A stretch of 64,000 bases of DNA from an uncultured Treponema sp. GTDB taxonomy: Bacteria; Spirochaetota; Spirochaetia; Treponematales; Treponemataceae. The translations under genes were made by a program, and so were the position numbers. Position 1 is the stretch's first letter; every line of letters begins with the position of its first letter. The notes beneath the pieces are model-generated. The model searched no databases, was not told the DNA's origin, and was given only the letters and a program-made list of their open reading frames with translations. The stretch lies in the NCBI GenBank assembly GCA_937894335.1, contig CALCRU010000060.1:1-64000 (forward strand). Direction: 5' to 3'. Below are positions 26,801-39,100 of the stretch, one piece after another.

Positions 26801-29800
26801 CTGTAACAATGAAGGGATACATAACAGTACTTCGTCAGCATGCGATTCTTGATTCAGGCGAAAAGATTTTCTGGGCAGCAGGTAACGATGCTTCCTACGA
26901 TTCTGCAAGATCAAGATATATGCTTGCTGCAGGCGGCTCTTTGACTGGTGTGGTAAACGGAGCATCAGGCAAACTTACTGCAACTGTAGTAGGCTCTCCA
27001 GCAGGACTTACTGCTTCTGTTGAAGGCAACATAGTAAAACTTACTGCAAACAGTGACGGCGTATACAACGGTGTTACAGTTCGCGTTACAAACGAGGCTG
27101 GCGGAACATTTACCGCACCTGCCGTAAGCATTATTGCAGACAGCACAGCTCCTACATTTAGTGTACAGGCACCAGAAGCAATGGCATTTGTACGCAACAG
27201 TGTAACGGTTCGCGGTACTGTAACAGACGGTGGTGGAATCCAGACTTTGGAATATGCCATTACAGACGACAAGGGAGTCCTTAATGCAGAAGGAAGCACT
27301 GGCGTAAGCTGGAAGTCTGTGGCTGTTTCTAGAGGAAGCTTTAGCGTAGACATTCCTCTTTCTACAGTAGAAGACGGATATGTTCCAATCACCCTGCGAG
27401 CAACTGATGTTACAGGAAAAGTTTCCTACTACAATACCGTAGTTCACAAGGACACAACCGCACCAGAAGTAAAGGTAATTCTTCCTGATGCAGGGGCTGT
27501 TGTAAACGGCGAAACACTCATTGCATTCCTTGTAAAGGACAACGGCGTTACCGACACAATTCGTTACCAGAGTGCAAACGGTCGTCAGACAGAGACATAC
27601 AACCTTAACGAACCTACAGACGCAACAGAAGGACCTCAGGCTACAATGCGCTCTTCAATGCCAAACATGTATGTTGGTGTAAGCGCACGGCCCATAGACA
27701 ACACAATGCAGTTCCGCTTTACAGACAGGGCAGGAAACTCTACAACTCTTAACTCCTACGACTTTAAGGTAGACAATCAGAGCGACCTTCCTGTAGCAGA
27801 AGTTCACCTTCCTGCAGAACTTGAAGTTGTTACAAGAGACTTTACTGTTTCCGGCGTTATTTACGATGATGACGGACCGTGTACAATTTACTTCCGCCTT
27901 GACAACGGACAGTGGCAGAAACTTGACGGACTTAATTCCAGCTTTAAGGTAGATATCCCCATTTCTGCAATGACCGACAACGAGCATACTGTAAGCGTTT
28001 ATGCAGAAGACCTTCATGGTGTGCGGGGCGAAACAACAGTGCGCAGGTTTAGAGTTTCTCTTGAAGAACCAAAGGGCAACCTTACCGAACCTTCTATCGA
28101 CAAGACTGTTCACGAAACAGTAACACTTCGCGGCGTGGCTTCTGACCGCAACGGTATAAAGAAGGTTCAGATTTCTCTGGATAACGGAGCAACCTACAAT
28201 GATGCAACAGGGACTACAAACTGGAGTTACACCTTCGACACCCGTGCAATTCAGGACGGAACTCATGTAGTCTTCATAAAGATTTGGGACAACTACGACA
28301 TTACGGGTCTCTATTCTTCAATGATTAACATTGATAACACCAACCCGACCATTGCCCTTGAGCTTCCTCTTGACGACAGCACCACTACACGCAATGTATT
28401 TTTCTCTGGTCAGACTACAGATAACATTGAGCTTGTTCAGCTTTACATTACAGTCCGCAGCCTTGACCCTGGCAGAACAGTTCCATCGCGGCTTTCTCGC
28501 ATGGATCTTGTGCCGTCAGAAATTATTACTCAGGTAGTGGATATTTCTGAACTTTCAAACGGCTTCTATAACATGGAACTTACTGGCATAGACCGTGCAG
28601 GAAACATTACCCGCGTAAGTCGCAACATTCAGCTTAACAAGAGCGCCCAGCTTACAACGGCAAACCTTCTGTATCCGCTTAACGGTGAGCATGTTCAGGG
28701 TACATTCAACATCTTTGGACAGACCATAAGTGAAGAGGATACAGTTAAGACAGCAATCCTTTATGTTGACGGTAAGCGTGTAGACGCCATAGACCCTGTT
28801 GACATTACCGACAGCGGCTACTTTAAGTTCCAGCTTTCTGCCTCTATAAAGAAGAAGGACACAAGCACCACTGACGAAGAGGGAAATGTTACTACAATAC
28901 CTGGAGCTTCCTTTGAACTTTCCGAAGGAAGCCACTCTTACTATGTAGTTACAACAACAGAATCAGGAAAGAACATAACTTCCAACACCCAGACCTTCGT
29001 ATATAATCCCTACGGACCATGGGTAACGCTGGATAACTTTACTTACGGAGACTTTGCATTTGACCGCCCCATGCTTAAGGGTGACTCTGGATATGTGCTT
29101 TCTCCTGAAGACATAGAAATGCTTAACTCTAAGGACTCTACAAAGTTCCAGAAAGAGCAAATTAAGGCAAAGAGTACGGTTTCCCGCGTTTGGGTAAGTT
29201 TGGATAACGGCAAGACCTATTTGCCAGCTTCCAAACCCAACAAGAACAAGTGGCAGTATCGTGTAGAAAGTTACGATATTGAACCCGGCTACCACTTCCT
29301 TTTGGTAAAGGCTGAAATGCAGAGCGGTGATGTGGCAATTACCCGTGCACTTGTACAGGTAGACCGTACCAATCCTACAATCAACCTTATTTCTCCTGGT
29401 ATGGGTGGTCGTTACAACCAGTCTCTTGCGTTCCACGGTCTTGCTTCTGACGATGTGGCACTTAAGGATGTAACCCTTATGCTTCGTCCCGGCGACAAGA
29501 ACGCCTACCAGATGCCTGGCTTTATTCAGGGACTCTTCCTTGATGCCTCTGTCTGGGGTGCAAGCCTTTGGAATGTAGGTGCGGGCTTGACAGCATTTGA
29601 TAATGCTGTAAAGATTGAATTCAGTTTTGGTCAGTTTACTCAGGATCAAAGAGACTTTGTTTCTGACTTCTTCCAGATAGAGCGCACAAACCTACGCTTT
29701 GGTGGTAATATTGTGGGACTGCGCATTATTGCACAAATCCTTAACCTACCCTTTATGACATTCTTTGGACGCGACTGGGAATGGCTTACTGCAACAATGG

Positions 29801-30060
29801 CCGTTGGTGCAAACTTCTCGTTCTTTACCGATACGGGCGCAAAGAGTTCCGACACTGGCGAGGCAGTTCCGCAGATTTTGTCTGCACTTCTTGTTCAGGT
29901 GGAATTCCCACGCATGACATTCAAGCAGTGGAAGTACTTTAGAACCTGGGCAGTATATGTGGAACCGCAACTGTGGTTTATTCCGTCGGACATTGCAACC
30001 GATGAAGCGCGTAAGATGCTCTTTACGTTCTCCATTGGTCTGCATGTGAATGTGTTCTAA
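23869..30060 (+). CDS. Giant exported Ig-like repeat protein with a predicted C-terminal outer-membrane barrel
   Basis: A 2063-residue protein. A Sec signal ends near LFAG and is followed by a short SKKDIVQ segment. From about residue 80 to 1880 come at least ten Ig-like units of the Big_7/cadherin-like kind. Each starts with a pattern such as I-x-x-P-x-x-G-x-x-V, then a G-x-x-x-D-D-x-G turn and a V-x-Y-x-x-D-x-G strand. Clear units begin near 83, 287, 381, 1099, 1202, 1311, 1404, 1496, 1600 and 1840; the stretch 560-1090 is more diverged. The last 180 residues change character: alternating aromatic strands and a terminal Phe (SIGLHVNVF), as in outer-membrane barrels. I infer that it anchors a long stalk at the surface. 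Confidence 0.82.
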   Translation: MSKKVFSWIMCSLLVVCSLFAGSKKDIVQKNLGDVNSWDESFDINTKKNGKWNVLVTATDKAGNEANAGPFNIWLDPNSDLPIIGITNPANGLRVPGNLNIVGTCVDDDAVDYVSLILDGDEDNIIRASGKGFWSYFVDTTNLLEGPHTIEVWGTDINGLNGNHQTVTWQLDRHAPETSVLNLSMGTLVSGKVTLEGKVVDGNGIAKLSYSTDRGRSYEDVKLKETKLKEPDENGCMVEYTFSITIDTKTQEDGAATCQFRAVDNAGSVGEYTFLYFVDNTKPDVRIVSPEKNEQVNGIFTVAGYAKDKIGLETLSWQWGNESGEFEIIPGNPYFVKELNTIGMSGNKDFVVTAVDTMGNTVTVKQTIKLNQEADKPVVKIEYPVNGGAIESTDGLLYIRGIVTDDDGVASVTYKVDNGEEKTLSCAGVFYAPIEGNLSYGKHTITAYATDVHGVKGNNVTSTFEAKGSIPSFVNAKVGGEDFYDGMKVNPETDPSFTITVNSESGLKELTYSVNTGYAGAKQETASIKGGEKSYNISIPLNAADSPWGMVRIAIDATDIYGRKNSKYAIVNVMDLTQPHTETPGVYFDDTTVGEDGGILVSAEKPVSGYFIGGTARSVEIVPWTRAATARLEGNSIILTAGSGSSDEVRVRVTTTTGAVYNSRPLYFRSNEAAPTLTLDSNSLWNTDSGSPVDIVSTSSFRVTGSVQSSTTPTVRYRIISAQATMPNGIVTGSTALPVPEYSAARAVTLGRGNTFSINFSASDFPDGMSVVEIIATNGSGVQVAEAVPVRKIPPVRTELLEGETVIPSPVGPAAYWFKGLDYYALTVSQVDVDRHFTRVRYSSISATQKQLSFTATPADGKKYRAATANVAVSKPSNIDARIATVDGAVYRSGMPVYMERKAGGHSATVRIVSESAITSVKYTVTGEEFAGGNANQSGTATVRPVDGTTFEADIPLGDLPARLTEISAVITDAAGGSVTMKGYITVLRQHAILDSGEKIFWAAGNDASYDSARSRYMLAAGGSLTGVVNGASGKLTATVVGSPAGLTASVEGNIVKLTANSDGVYNGVTVRVTNEAGGTFTAPAVSIIADSTAPTFSVQAPEAMAFVRNSVTVRGTVTDGGGIQTLEYAITDDKGVLNAEGSTGVSWKSVAVSRGSFSVDIPLSTVEDGYVPITLRATDVTGKVSYYNTVVHKDTTAPEVKVILPDAGAVVNGETLIAFLVKDNGVTDTIRYQSANGRQTETYNLNEPTDATEGPQATMRSSMPNMYVGVSARPIDNTMQFRFTDRAGNSTTLNSYDFKVDNQSDLPVAEVHLPAELEVVTRDFTVSGVIYDDDGPCTIYFRLDNGQWQKLDGLNSSFKVDIPISAMTDNEHTVSVYAEDLHGVRGETTVRRFRVSLEEPKGNLTEPSIDKTVHETVTLRGVASDRNGIKKVQISLDNGATYNDATGTTNWSYTFDTRAIQDGTHVVFIKIWDNYDITGLYSSMINIDNTNPTIALELPLDDSTTTRNVFFSGQTTDNIELVQLYITVRSLDPGRTVPSRLSRMDLVPSEIITQVVDISELSNGFYNMELTGIDRAGNITRVSRNIQLNKSAQLTTANLLYPLNGEHVQGTFNIFGQTISEEDTVKTAILYVDGKRVDAIDPVDITDSGYFKFQLSASIKKKDTSTTDEEGNVTTIPGASFELSEGSHSYYVVTTTESGKNITSNTQTFVYNPYGPWVTLDNFTYGDFAFDRPMLKGDSGYVLSPEDIEMLNSKDSTKFQKEQIKAKSTVSRVWVSLDNGKTYLPASKPNKNKWQYRVESYDIEPGYHFLLVKAEMQSGDVAITRALVQVDRTNPTINLISPGMGGRYNQSLAFHGLASDDVALKDVTLMLRPGDKNAYQMPGFIQGLFLDASVWGASLWNVGAGLTAFDNAVKIEFSFGQFTQDQRDFVSDFFQIERTNLRFGGNIVGLRIIAQILNLPFMTFFGRDWEWLTATMAVGANFSFFTDTGAKSSDTGEAVPQILSALLVQVEFPRMTFKQWKYFRTWAVYVEPQLWFIPSDIATDEARKMLFTFSIGLHVNVF

Positions 30061-30116
30061 CGAGTCGGTTGTTAGAGTTTGTTGGCGAGTCTGTGGCTTT
30101 ATGCGCGGAGGTATTT

Positions 30117-33100
30117 ATGAAGAGAAATCTAAAACTTTTCGGGGGAAGTTTATTTTTCTTATGTTCTCTTTTCGGACTTGCAAACTGCGAAATAGGTTTG
30201 GGTCCTCAGGTTGATACCGACACTCCCGTCATATCAATTACTTCGCCCGACATAGGAACATCTCAGAAGCAGACCTTTATTGTAGAAGGAACCTGCGGAG
30301 ACGACAACGGCGTAAAGACAATTAAAGTTACCCTTAGAGATTCCAACGGAAAAAGCCACGATGTAGGAACACTTAATTCATCAGACCTTACAGCAGAAGG
30401 TCGCGCATGGAGCATCGAAGTAGACACCTCCAACTACGGCGATGCAACTTACGAAATTGTAGCAGAAGCATTTGACGCCTCCAAAAGGCATTCCACGGCA
30501 ACCCGTTCAATAAACATAGACAACACTCCTCCTGTTGTACTTATGTCCAAGCCCAATTCCCTTCTTACCACTAATGTAGATACAGGCGTGTTTGGTCAAA
30601 CAGTAACTCTTGCAGGAGAAATTCTTGACGACCACGAAATTACTGCCCTTTACATTCGTGCCTTTGACGAAAACGGAACCGAACTTACTCTTTCTGGAGA
30701 AAAAGTTAAAATTAACCCTGATGACGAAAACGAGGAAGCAAAGTGGCAAAAGTGGACTGACTTTGATGTTCAGGGTGGAGTAAGCCTTACCATTGCCCAG
30801 TATTTGCCCGAAAGCGAAATTGCCACTGCAACAGAAAAAGAAAAACTCCTTGCAGAAAACTACAAGGCCTTCTTTACAGGTAGCACAAGTGGTACCATAG
30901 ACCCCACTTCTGCGGCATTTATGCAGACCAAAGTGTGCCAACTTGTTGTAGTTGCAACCGACGAGTCAGGTAACCAAAGTAAGTGCTCTTACATAAAGTC
31001 TGACCTTAACAAAGTGGTAAGCGAAAAGACGGGCATTCCCGTTACGGCTCTTAGGTCTACAAAGTACAAGACTATTGCAAACGGCACTTGCCCTGTAGAC
31101 GATGTGTTTACTACCGCAAGACAGGCAACAATCAGAAACATTCTTGAAAACATAGGTGACTACGACATTTCCTATGCTTCTTCAGAAGAGGGTAACAAAC
31201 TTACATTCAGCATTTGTCCCGAAAACTCTCCTACATACGACATTTCAGGCTTTACCCTTGAAAACGGAGCATTTACTCCCGTGGGAAGTGCGGGTACATT
31301 GCCCCTCATTGTAACTTACGGTCTAGATAAATTTAACATAGAACCAGACTCTCTGGATGTAACCCTGTGGAAGTGTGACGACAGTGGAAACTACAATGCC
31401 AGCGACAGTTCAAACATTCTGTTTACCACAAAGGGTGCAACTATGCCCACCGAAGATTCGACTGAACTGGAAGAACTTCAGTGGAAGAGCATTTACTGGT
31501 CTGATAACGACGAAGACCACTACACAAAAGAGTCTTCTGCCACTACAGACGGCAAGACATACACAATACAGCTGCCTGTTTTAAAGTCCAGTCAGAAGGT
31601 GCGCGTTATTGTAGAAGGTCAGGACGAAGCAGGTAACAAACTTATTCCCCTGAACGGTGCAATTTATGCATTTAAGGTTTCCAGTTCCGAGACCGCTCCC
31701 CGTATAAGTGCCAGCGACCAAGAGTACTATTCTAAAACTCAGTTTACGAACGGCGTAGACTTTGTAATTGACATAAGCGACAACTCAGGCGACTTTGACG
31801 AACACGGAAAGGTAAGCATAACTCCAACTGTTTACGAAGGCCACCTTTTAAAGACAAATTACGAAAGCTCAACAGGAAACAAGACTACATACTCTAAAAC
31901 CACCTACAACATGTCTTCTGGAAAAATAGAAAAACTTTCCGACACAAGTTATAGGGCAACCATACCCCTAACGCCAACTCTTGGCAATGAAGACAACTAT
32001 ACTGTGGTTTACGAAGTTACCGTAACAAACAGCGAAACAGACAATCCTACACGGCAGGTAACAAACTTCTATGTCTTCTGGGCAGACTGCAAGGGACCAG
32101 AAATTGAACTTTCCAATCCATGGACGGAAGACAATGGTTCAACAGTTACAACAAACGAAATTGACGAAACAAGCGCCTACTGGAATGTAATGACTTATGC
32201 TCAGGCAAAGGAACAGGATGGCGTAACGGATATCATCAGCCTGAATAGTCTGGATGAATACATTACCGATGAAACTCTGGTAAATGTCTACAGCATAAGA
32301 GGCTACTGGAGCGATGTATCTGGTGCAGGAACAAAAGCCCTTTACTTCCAAATTGCAGACGATGCTTCAAGCCTTAACACTGACACTTCACTCAATTCAG
32401 AATACATGCCCACAAACACAAAGTGGATGCAAATAGACACCATGAACACAACCGCCGGTGCAACTTCTCGCTTTGCAATTACAAATGCACAGATTGTTCG
32501 CGAGGGTACTGGAACTGCTATAGCATTCTTTGCAGTTGACAATGTGGGCAATGTTAGCAAGGTTTACAAATACAGCAAACTTGTATTTGACTTTGGCGCA
32601 CCCAAACTTACTATTCCTTCTCCAGAGCACTATTACAACGCTTCTTCTGCAGAAGACATTGTGTTTACGCTTAGTGCAGAAGACTCTAATGCCCTTGCTG
32701 CTTCCAATGCAATTACAGTAACCGCTAAAAAGAACGGAAGCACAGTTAGTTCTGGTTCAGACGGATACACATTTGCTCTTGGCTCTCAGAAGAAAAGAAC
32801 GGGCGAGTCAAGCGGTATTGAACTTGCCGCCAAACTCTTTGACGCAAGCCTTTCTGCAAGCCAGGATGCTACTGTTACCCTAAAGCGCAATACAAATGCG
32901 ACGGACGGCAAGTGGACATTTACCGTAACTGCAAAAGACATAAATGAAAGAACATGTGCGGAACAGACCTTTAGCACAATAGTTGATACCACGGCTCCTT
33001 TAGCAAATGGAAAAATTAACATTGGCGAAGAAGAACATGACAACGATGCTTCTTGGTACAAGAACGGAACCCTGCGTGTAGAAGGTAAATATACAGAAGA

Positions 33101-36100
33101 AACTTCAGGACTTCAGGCGGTTTACTATGTGGTCAAGTCTTCCGAAGCAACATCTGCACTTATAACGCAAATAGACTCTGCGGTAAGCAATGGAGACATA
33201 AGGGGTCTTTCTACAGTAGGTAAAGTGCTTTTGAATACAGAAGGCTCTGCTTCTGCAGCGGCATATACAATTACTCCTACAGGATTCAAGGCCGGCGAAA
33301 ACACTCTTTACATTCAGGCAATAGACAATGCAGGAAACATTAGCGGCGTAAGTTCATATACAATCCGTCTGGACGAAACTTCTCCAAACTTAAGCGCTGC
33401 GTATTACACATTTGACGGAATCCGTTACGAAGATGCGACAGGAACAGTTTATGCAAACAAGAAAAACAGCCTTGTTATTTACGGTTCTGTTTCTGATGCA
33501 AACAGTGGTGTGGCAGAATTTGAAAATGTTATAATTGGCGGTTTGACTGCAAATGCAGACTTTACATATTCAACAGAAGAACTTCCTGCTGACCCTGCTT
33601 CTGTAGCTTCCGTAACATTTGAAGCATACGATGTTGCAAATGCCAAAGATATAAAGTCATTTAGGGCAGAAATTTCTAAAGAGCAGCTTATAAAGGGTGC
33701 GGTAAAACTTACTGCAAACGATGTGGCCGCAAATACTCTACCCCAGACATTCTTTACACTTAGCATAGACGAAGTGGCTCCTAATGCTGTGCTTTCTTCT
33801 CCTGCTAGCGGTTCTGCGCTTAACGGAACTGTAGACTTTACAGGAACAAGTTCTGACGGTACGGCAGTGCGTTCTGTAAAACTTTACTACAGCTACAGCT
33901 CTAGTGCAGAAGAAATTCTTGACCAAGACACATTAGTAGGTGAACTTACAGATTCCAACTCTTACAACTGGGAATTTAATTCTCAGAAAATGACATATTA
34001 CGACGGCGAAACAATAAAGCTGTATGGCAACACTAGCTACGAATGCAGTCCAAAGGACATCTGGTTTAAGTTGCTTGTAGAAGATGTTGCTAGAAACACG
34101 ACAATAAAAGTCTGGCCCTTTACCATTGACCCAGAGACAGACAGACCAAGCATAAGTCTTTCAAACCTTGCTTCTGACGGAACAAGCCTGCTTAAGGAAC
34201 CCTGCGAAGTTTACGGAAGCATAAGCGACGACGACGGCATAAAGGCACTTTGGATAATTGAAAGCGAAACTGCTCCTTCAAGTTACCCGACTATTGTAAA
34301 CGGCGAGCCAACTAGCGACAACGACTGGACTCGTATTACAGTTTCTAACGGAGGCTTTACACAAAAGGCATCTGACGAAGACGGAAGAAAATTTTGGTGG
34401 TTCTATTGTCTGGATTCTGCAGGCGGAACATTTACCACTGCATTTAACTCTGGCTCCTATGCTCAGCTTAGGCGGCCCCTCATTTCCTTTACAGACGAAG
34501 CGAACAAGGATGTTACAAGTGCAATTAAGTTTGCTGTAGACAAGAAGGCTCCTGAAATTAAAAAGTTTAAGATTTCTCAGGCGCTAACGGGTACGACAAA
34601 GACTGCAGAAGAATATGCCGAAGACAGCGAAGTTGACTGGAAAGAGTCAAATGGCATTGTATTTGGCGGAAACAAAAATGTCCTTTACCTTCAGATAGAT
34701 GTATTTGAAGAAACAGGAATGTCGGACACGCCTTTTGAAATGACTGTTTCAAAGGTTGCCCAAAATCTTACGGGAAAACTGTATTCTTCATATAACTCTG
34801 CAACGCACATTTACACTTACACAGTAGGTCCCTTTACATTGGATACCGCTTCTTACGGGGCAGACGGAACAAAGTCCATAGCCGTTACAGTAAGGGATAA
34901 GGCAGGAACTTCGGCACAGCAGTCAAAGAATGTGGTGCTAGATACAAAGGCTCCCACAGTTAAATTTGAATATCCTCTTCCAGACGACAGAATTTCTACA
35001 ACAATAGATGTAATGGGTTCTGTTGACGACGGAGCAGACGGAATAGGAGTAGAGTCAATCAAGTGGATTATTCCTACAAAAACTGAAGCCGAAGGAATTA
35101 CTGCAGATTCAACAGGTTGGAATAATTTGGAAAGTTCTTCCACAATAAACATTTCATTTGACTCTTTGGAAAAAACTTCCACAAGGTGCATTCTTTATTA
35201 TGCAAACGAAACCTACGCTAACGAACAGGCTTCGGACGATCCAGAAGTGCATACTGGACTGTGGGACATTCCCATTTACTTCCTTGTTACAGACAAACTT
35301 GGAAATTCAACCATAGACGACACAAACAAGATTATAGGCGACACTCTAAGTGGTCTTCCTACGGCAGACATAATTTATCCTACAAACGGAAATGTTATAG
35401 ACGGTGTGGATACTCCAGTAGGTGGTACGCTTACAATTTATGGTTCTGCTACAGACGACATAGAAGTTACCCTTGTACAGGTTCAGCTTGATGTAAACGG
35501 CGACGACACATTTAGTAAGCTTGACTACGATGTGCTTTATTCTTGGCGCGACGACAACGGACTGGTTAACGGCTTTGAACTTGTGGCTCCAACTTCTGAA
35601 GCCGCAAACGACTGGTACTTAAAGCCCAACGGACTTTCTAGCTGGAACATAACTGTAGAAACAAAGAAAGTTTCGTATGCAGGACACACTGGTCTTGACG
35701 GAGAACCTAATCCTAAAATGGGAATCCGCACTCGTGCATTTGACGCTCAGGACAATACCCGCGGATGGACAACTACACAAAACCTTGTATATGTAACCAT
35801 AGACAAGAAAGTCCCTGTTATAGGAACCCTTTATGTAAACGGCTACAAGGATGGTGTTCTTACCATAAACCGCGAATACAAAGACGGTATGTACATAAGC
35901 GGATTTGGCGGAAGCGTAGAATGGTATCTTGAAGGAAACCTTACTGACGATGTGGGCGTAGAAAATGTAGAGTTTGCAGAAATAGGAAACTACATTAGGG
36001 TAGACAACACTGCTGTCCAACTTTCTTATGCTGACCCATATGCTGACCCAATCGACAAGACACAGGCAACTCTTAAGGCAAAACTGAACACCAGCGCAGA

Positions 36101-39100
36101 CGGACAGATTTATACAAACCTTATCGTATACGACAACGACAAGAATACAAGTCAGAATATTCGCATTAACATAGACAGTACGGCTCCTTCCCTTTATAGG
36201 ACAAACGGAAACGAAACTTCTGGAACCGGTGTTACAGACCTTCGCCTTGTGCACAGCGCACAGAACATAAGCGAAAGCAACTTTATGCAGAATTCCAGCG
36301 GTATATATTCCTTTGGTGACGATGTTCTGGAAACAGGAAGTGGCCTTGAATACATTGCATTCTACTTTATGCGAAAGGCACAGGACGGTTCATCTTGGCG
36401 CACATACAATCCCCTTGAAGAAACTGGCAATGTGGGCAACAGAACCGACACCGCTACGGATTATGTCTTGAACGATGACGGACTGGCTGTTAAGAAGGTA
36501 AGCGGAAGTAGACCCGACACGGGAAGCTTTACTTCTTCTACTGCAGTTGACAGTACAAATGTTCATAAGGGAACTCTTATAAAGATAGGTGGAACCTACT
36601 GCAAAGTAACCAATGTAAGCGGCAATATCGTAACATTTACTCCAAATGTAGACACAAGCTTTACCACTGCAGAATTTGTATATGCTCAGGTTGTGGATCA
36701 TCTTGCAACAGAAGGTCCCACAAACGGAGACTACAAAGTTATTAAAAACGATGATTATGACGGTCTTGTGGAAACCCTTAAGAACGACTCTGGCAAATAC
36801 ACATGGACGGCAAGCATAGACTCCCTTAACATTCCCGACGGACCCATAGAAATTCATGTCGTAGCAATAGACAATGCTGGTAACATTTCTAGCGGCATAT
36901 GTTCTTCAAATGTTTACAACAATCCTCCCCGTCTTGCAAAGATTCTGCTTGGTACTGAACTTAACGGTAACGGAGTGTACGACTTTAGCGCATCCGAAGA
37001 AATTACTAACGACACCAAGGCAGGACGACGCTTTGGCGAGTTTGTTTACTATTCTGCACTGAATGACGAAAAGAAGACTCAGGAAAAGGCTTCCATAAGT
37101 GTTGAAGAAAAAGACTGGTTTACGGTAAAGGACGGACTTCTTCTTGTTCCCGAATTTGTAGGAGGAAACACCAGCATAATAGCAACATATAAGGTAAGCG
37201 ACACAGAAATTACCTTGGGTGATCCCTACAAGACTGATGCAAGCGGTATAACAAGTTATGGCTCACTTTACAGTAAGGCCGACACGCTGACTCTTGCCCC
37301 TGATGCGGAAGACTATATTTCCGACTTTGGAAGCTTCTATATGACAAACAGTGGCCTTACAAGTTACGAAAGCAAGAAGACGACAAACGGAACAACTACA
37401 ACCAAGGCAAAGTACTTTGGCATAACATTCTGGGATGAAACAGAAGAAAAAACTCAGGGTAAGGACAGCCAGTACACCATGCTTTCGTTCCCTGTAGTCA
37501 TAGATCAGATTGACGACATTAAACCTCTTGCCGAAATAGAGCCATTCTACTGGAATGACTATAGTGACAACAGCGTTTATAAGGATGGGGACGCAAACCT
37601 TAAGGGGCACATAGAACTTGAAGGCGACCTGCCTGAAACATTTACTTCTACAAGCGGTGCAAAAGACAAGGATCCCAAGGTATCAGGCATTATACGCCTT
37701 ACGGGAACAGCCTCTGACGAAACAATGCTTAAGGAATTAAAGTTCTCATTCGATGGCATTCAGATTAATAATCAGACTGCAGGAAGCGGAACTACCCTTG
37801 CCACATTTGTAAACGGCGAATGGACTTTTGCAAACAAGACAACATGCGCCCTGGAATATACAGACACCGATGGTGAAGGTAACGAAGTTGTCAAATATAA
37901 GACAAAGCTTAGTGGCGACTCTGATTACGAGGAACTTGATGCAAGTCCTCTTTCTTCTGTAGAAACAGTCGGATGGTCTCTTGTTATAAGGGACGAAAAG
38001 GGCGTAACTCAGGATGGACACAGCATTACTTGGGAACTTAACATAGACACACAAAAGCTTAGCGGCTATGCAGGACTGGACAAGTCATTTAAAGTCTATG
38101 CAAGCGACACAAGCAGTAGCGGTAACGAAATAAATGAAGCTTACCAGATGGATGTTGTGCCTTATGTTACAAAGGTAATAACGGCACTTTCAAGTGTAAA
38201 TGCTTCCAAGCCTTCTGTATTTAACCGTACTGCGCTGGGCCATTACCCTGTTTACATAACCTATGCAGGCGATTTGGAAAACAATTATAATTCTGCCACA
38301 TACGAAACAATTGCCCTTGAAGGCTACAACCTTACTGGTGCAAGCGTTACAGCGGAAAAAGTAACCCAGACTTGGGCAAATAATGTCTCAAACAATGTAG
38401 ACCTTGACGGAAACCTTAAGTTCGTTCTTCCCAAGGGTGCCAAAAGCGGTTATCTTACCATAACCGTAAGCGACGTAGAGGCTGCAAACAACATAAACAA
38501 CAACGACGCTCATGGCTCTTACGACTATACGGTACAGGGCTACACTCAGGACGACATTGGCGTAACTGGCAACAAGGACATTTACGACAACTACTACAAC
38601 AGACATCCCAACGGCGTAAACAACAACAACCTTACCGACGACATTTACATAGATGTCTGGCAGTTCAACACCAAGGCGGCAGTGCCCTACAACAACTCTG
38701 CACTAGATGTAATGATGAAGGTTAATCCTTCTAGCGGCATGATTGACTTTGCCTTCTGTGGTGGAGATAGAACTTTTGCCATGGCTCAAGGAACAACAAA
38801 TTCTTATATTCAGTGGGCTACATCCGCAGACTTTGTTCAGTGTACAGGTTTCGCTGTTGACAAAAATGGTGTTGCCTATGCAACAGCGCTTGGTGGAGAA
38901 AGTGGCGACACTTACGGTGACTGCTATAACTTCTATGTAAGCAAGTGGGGTACAAGTGATGATACGGGAGGTGGTAAAAACGCTTTGCGTATAGGTTCCA
39001 TAGCACAGGGAGCGTCTACAGCCGATTTTGTAAACTTGGCAAAGAACCGTTATGTAAGTCCAAGCGTTGCAACGGATGGTACCTATGCATACCTTGCATA

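Noticed and set aside
27655..28266. 203-codon antisense open frame in the giant barrel gene (also 28963-29649, 35619-36254, 38703-39350)
   Set aside because: Shadows that arise from the repetitive codon pattern of the Ig genes; no plausible protein or start site.
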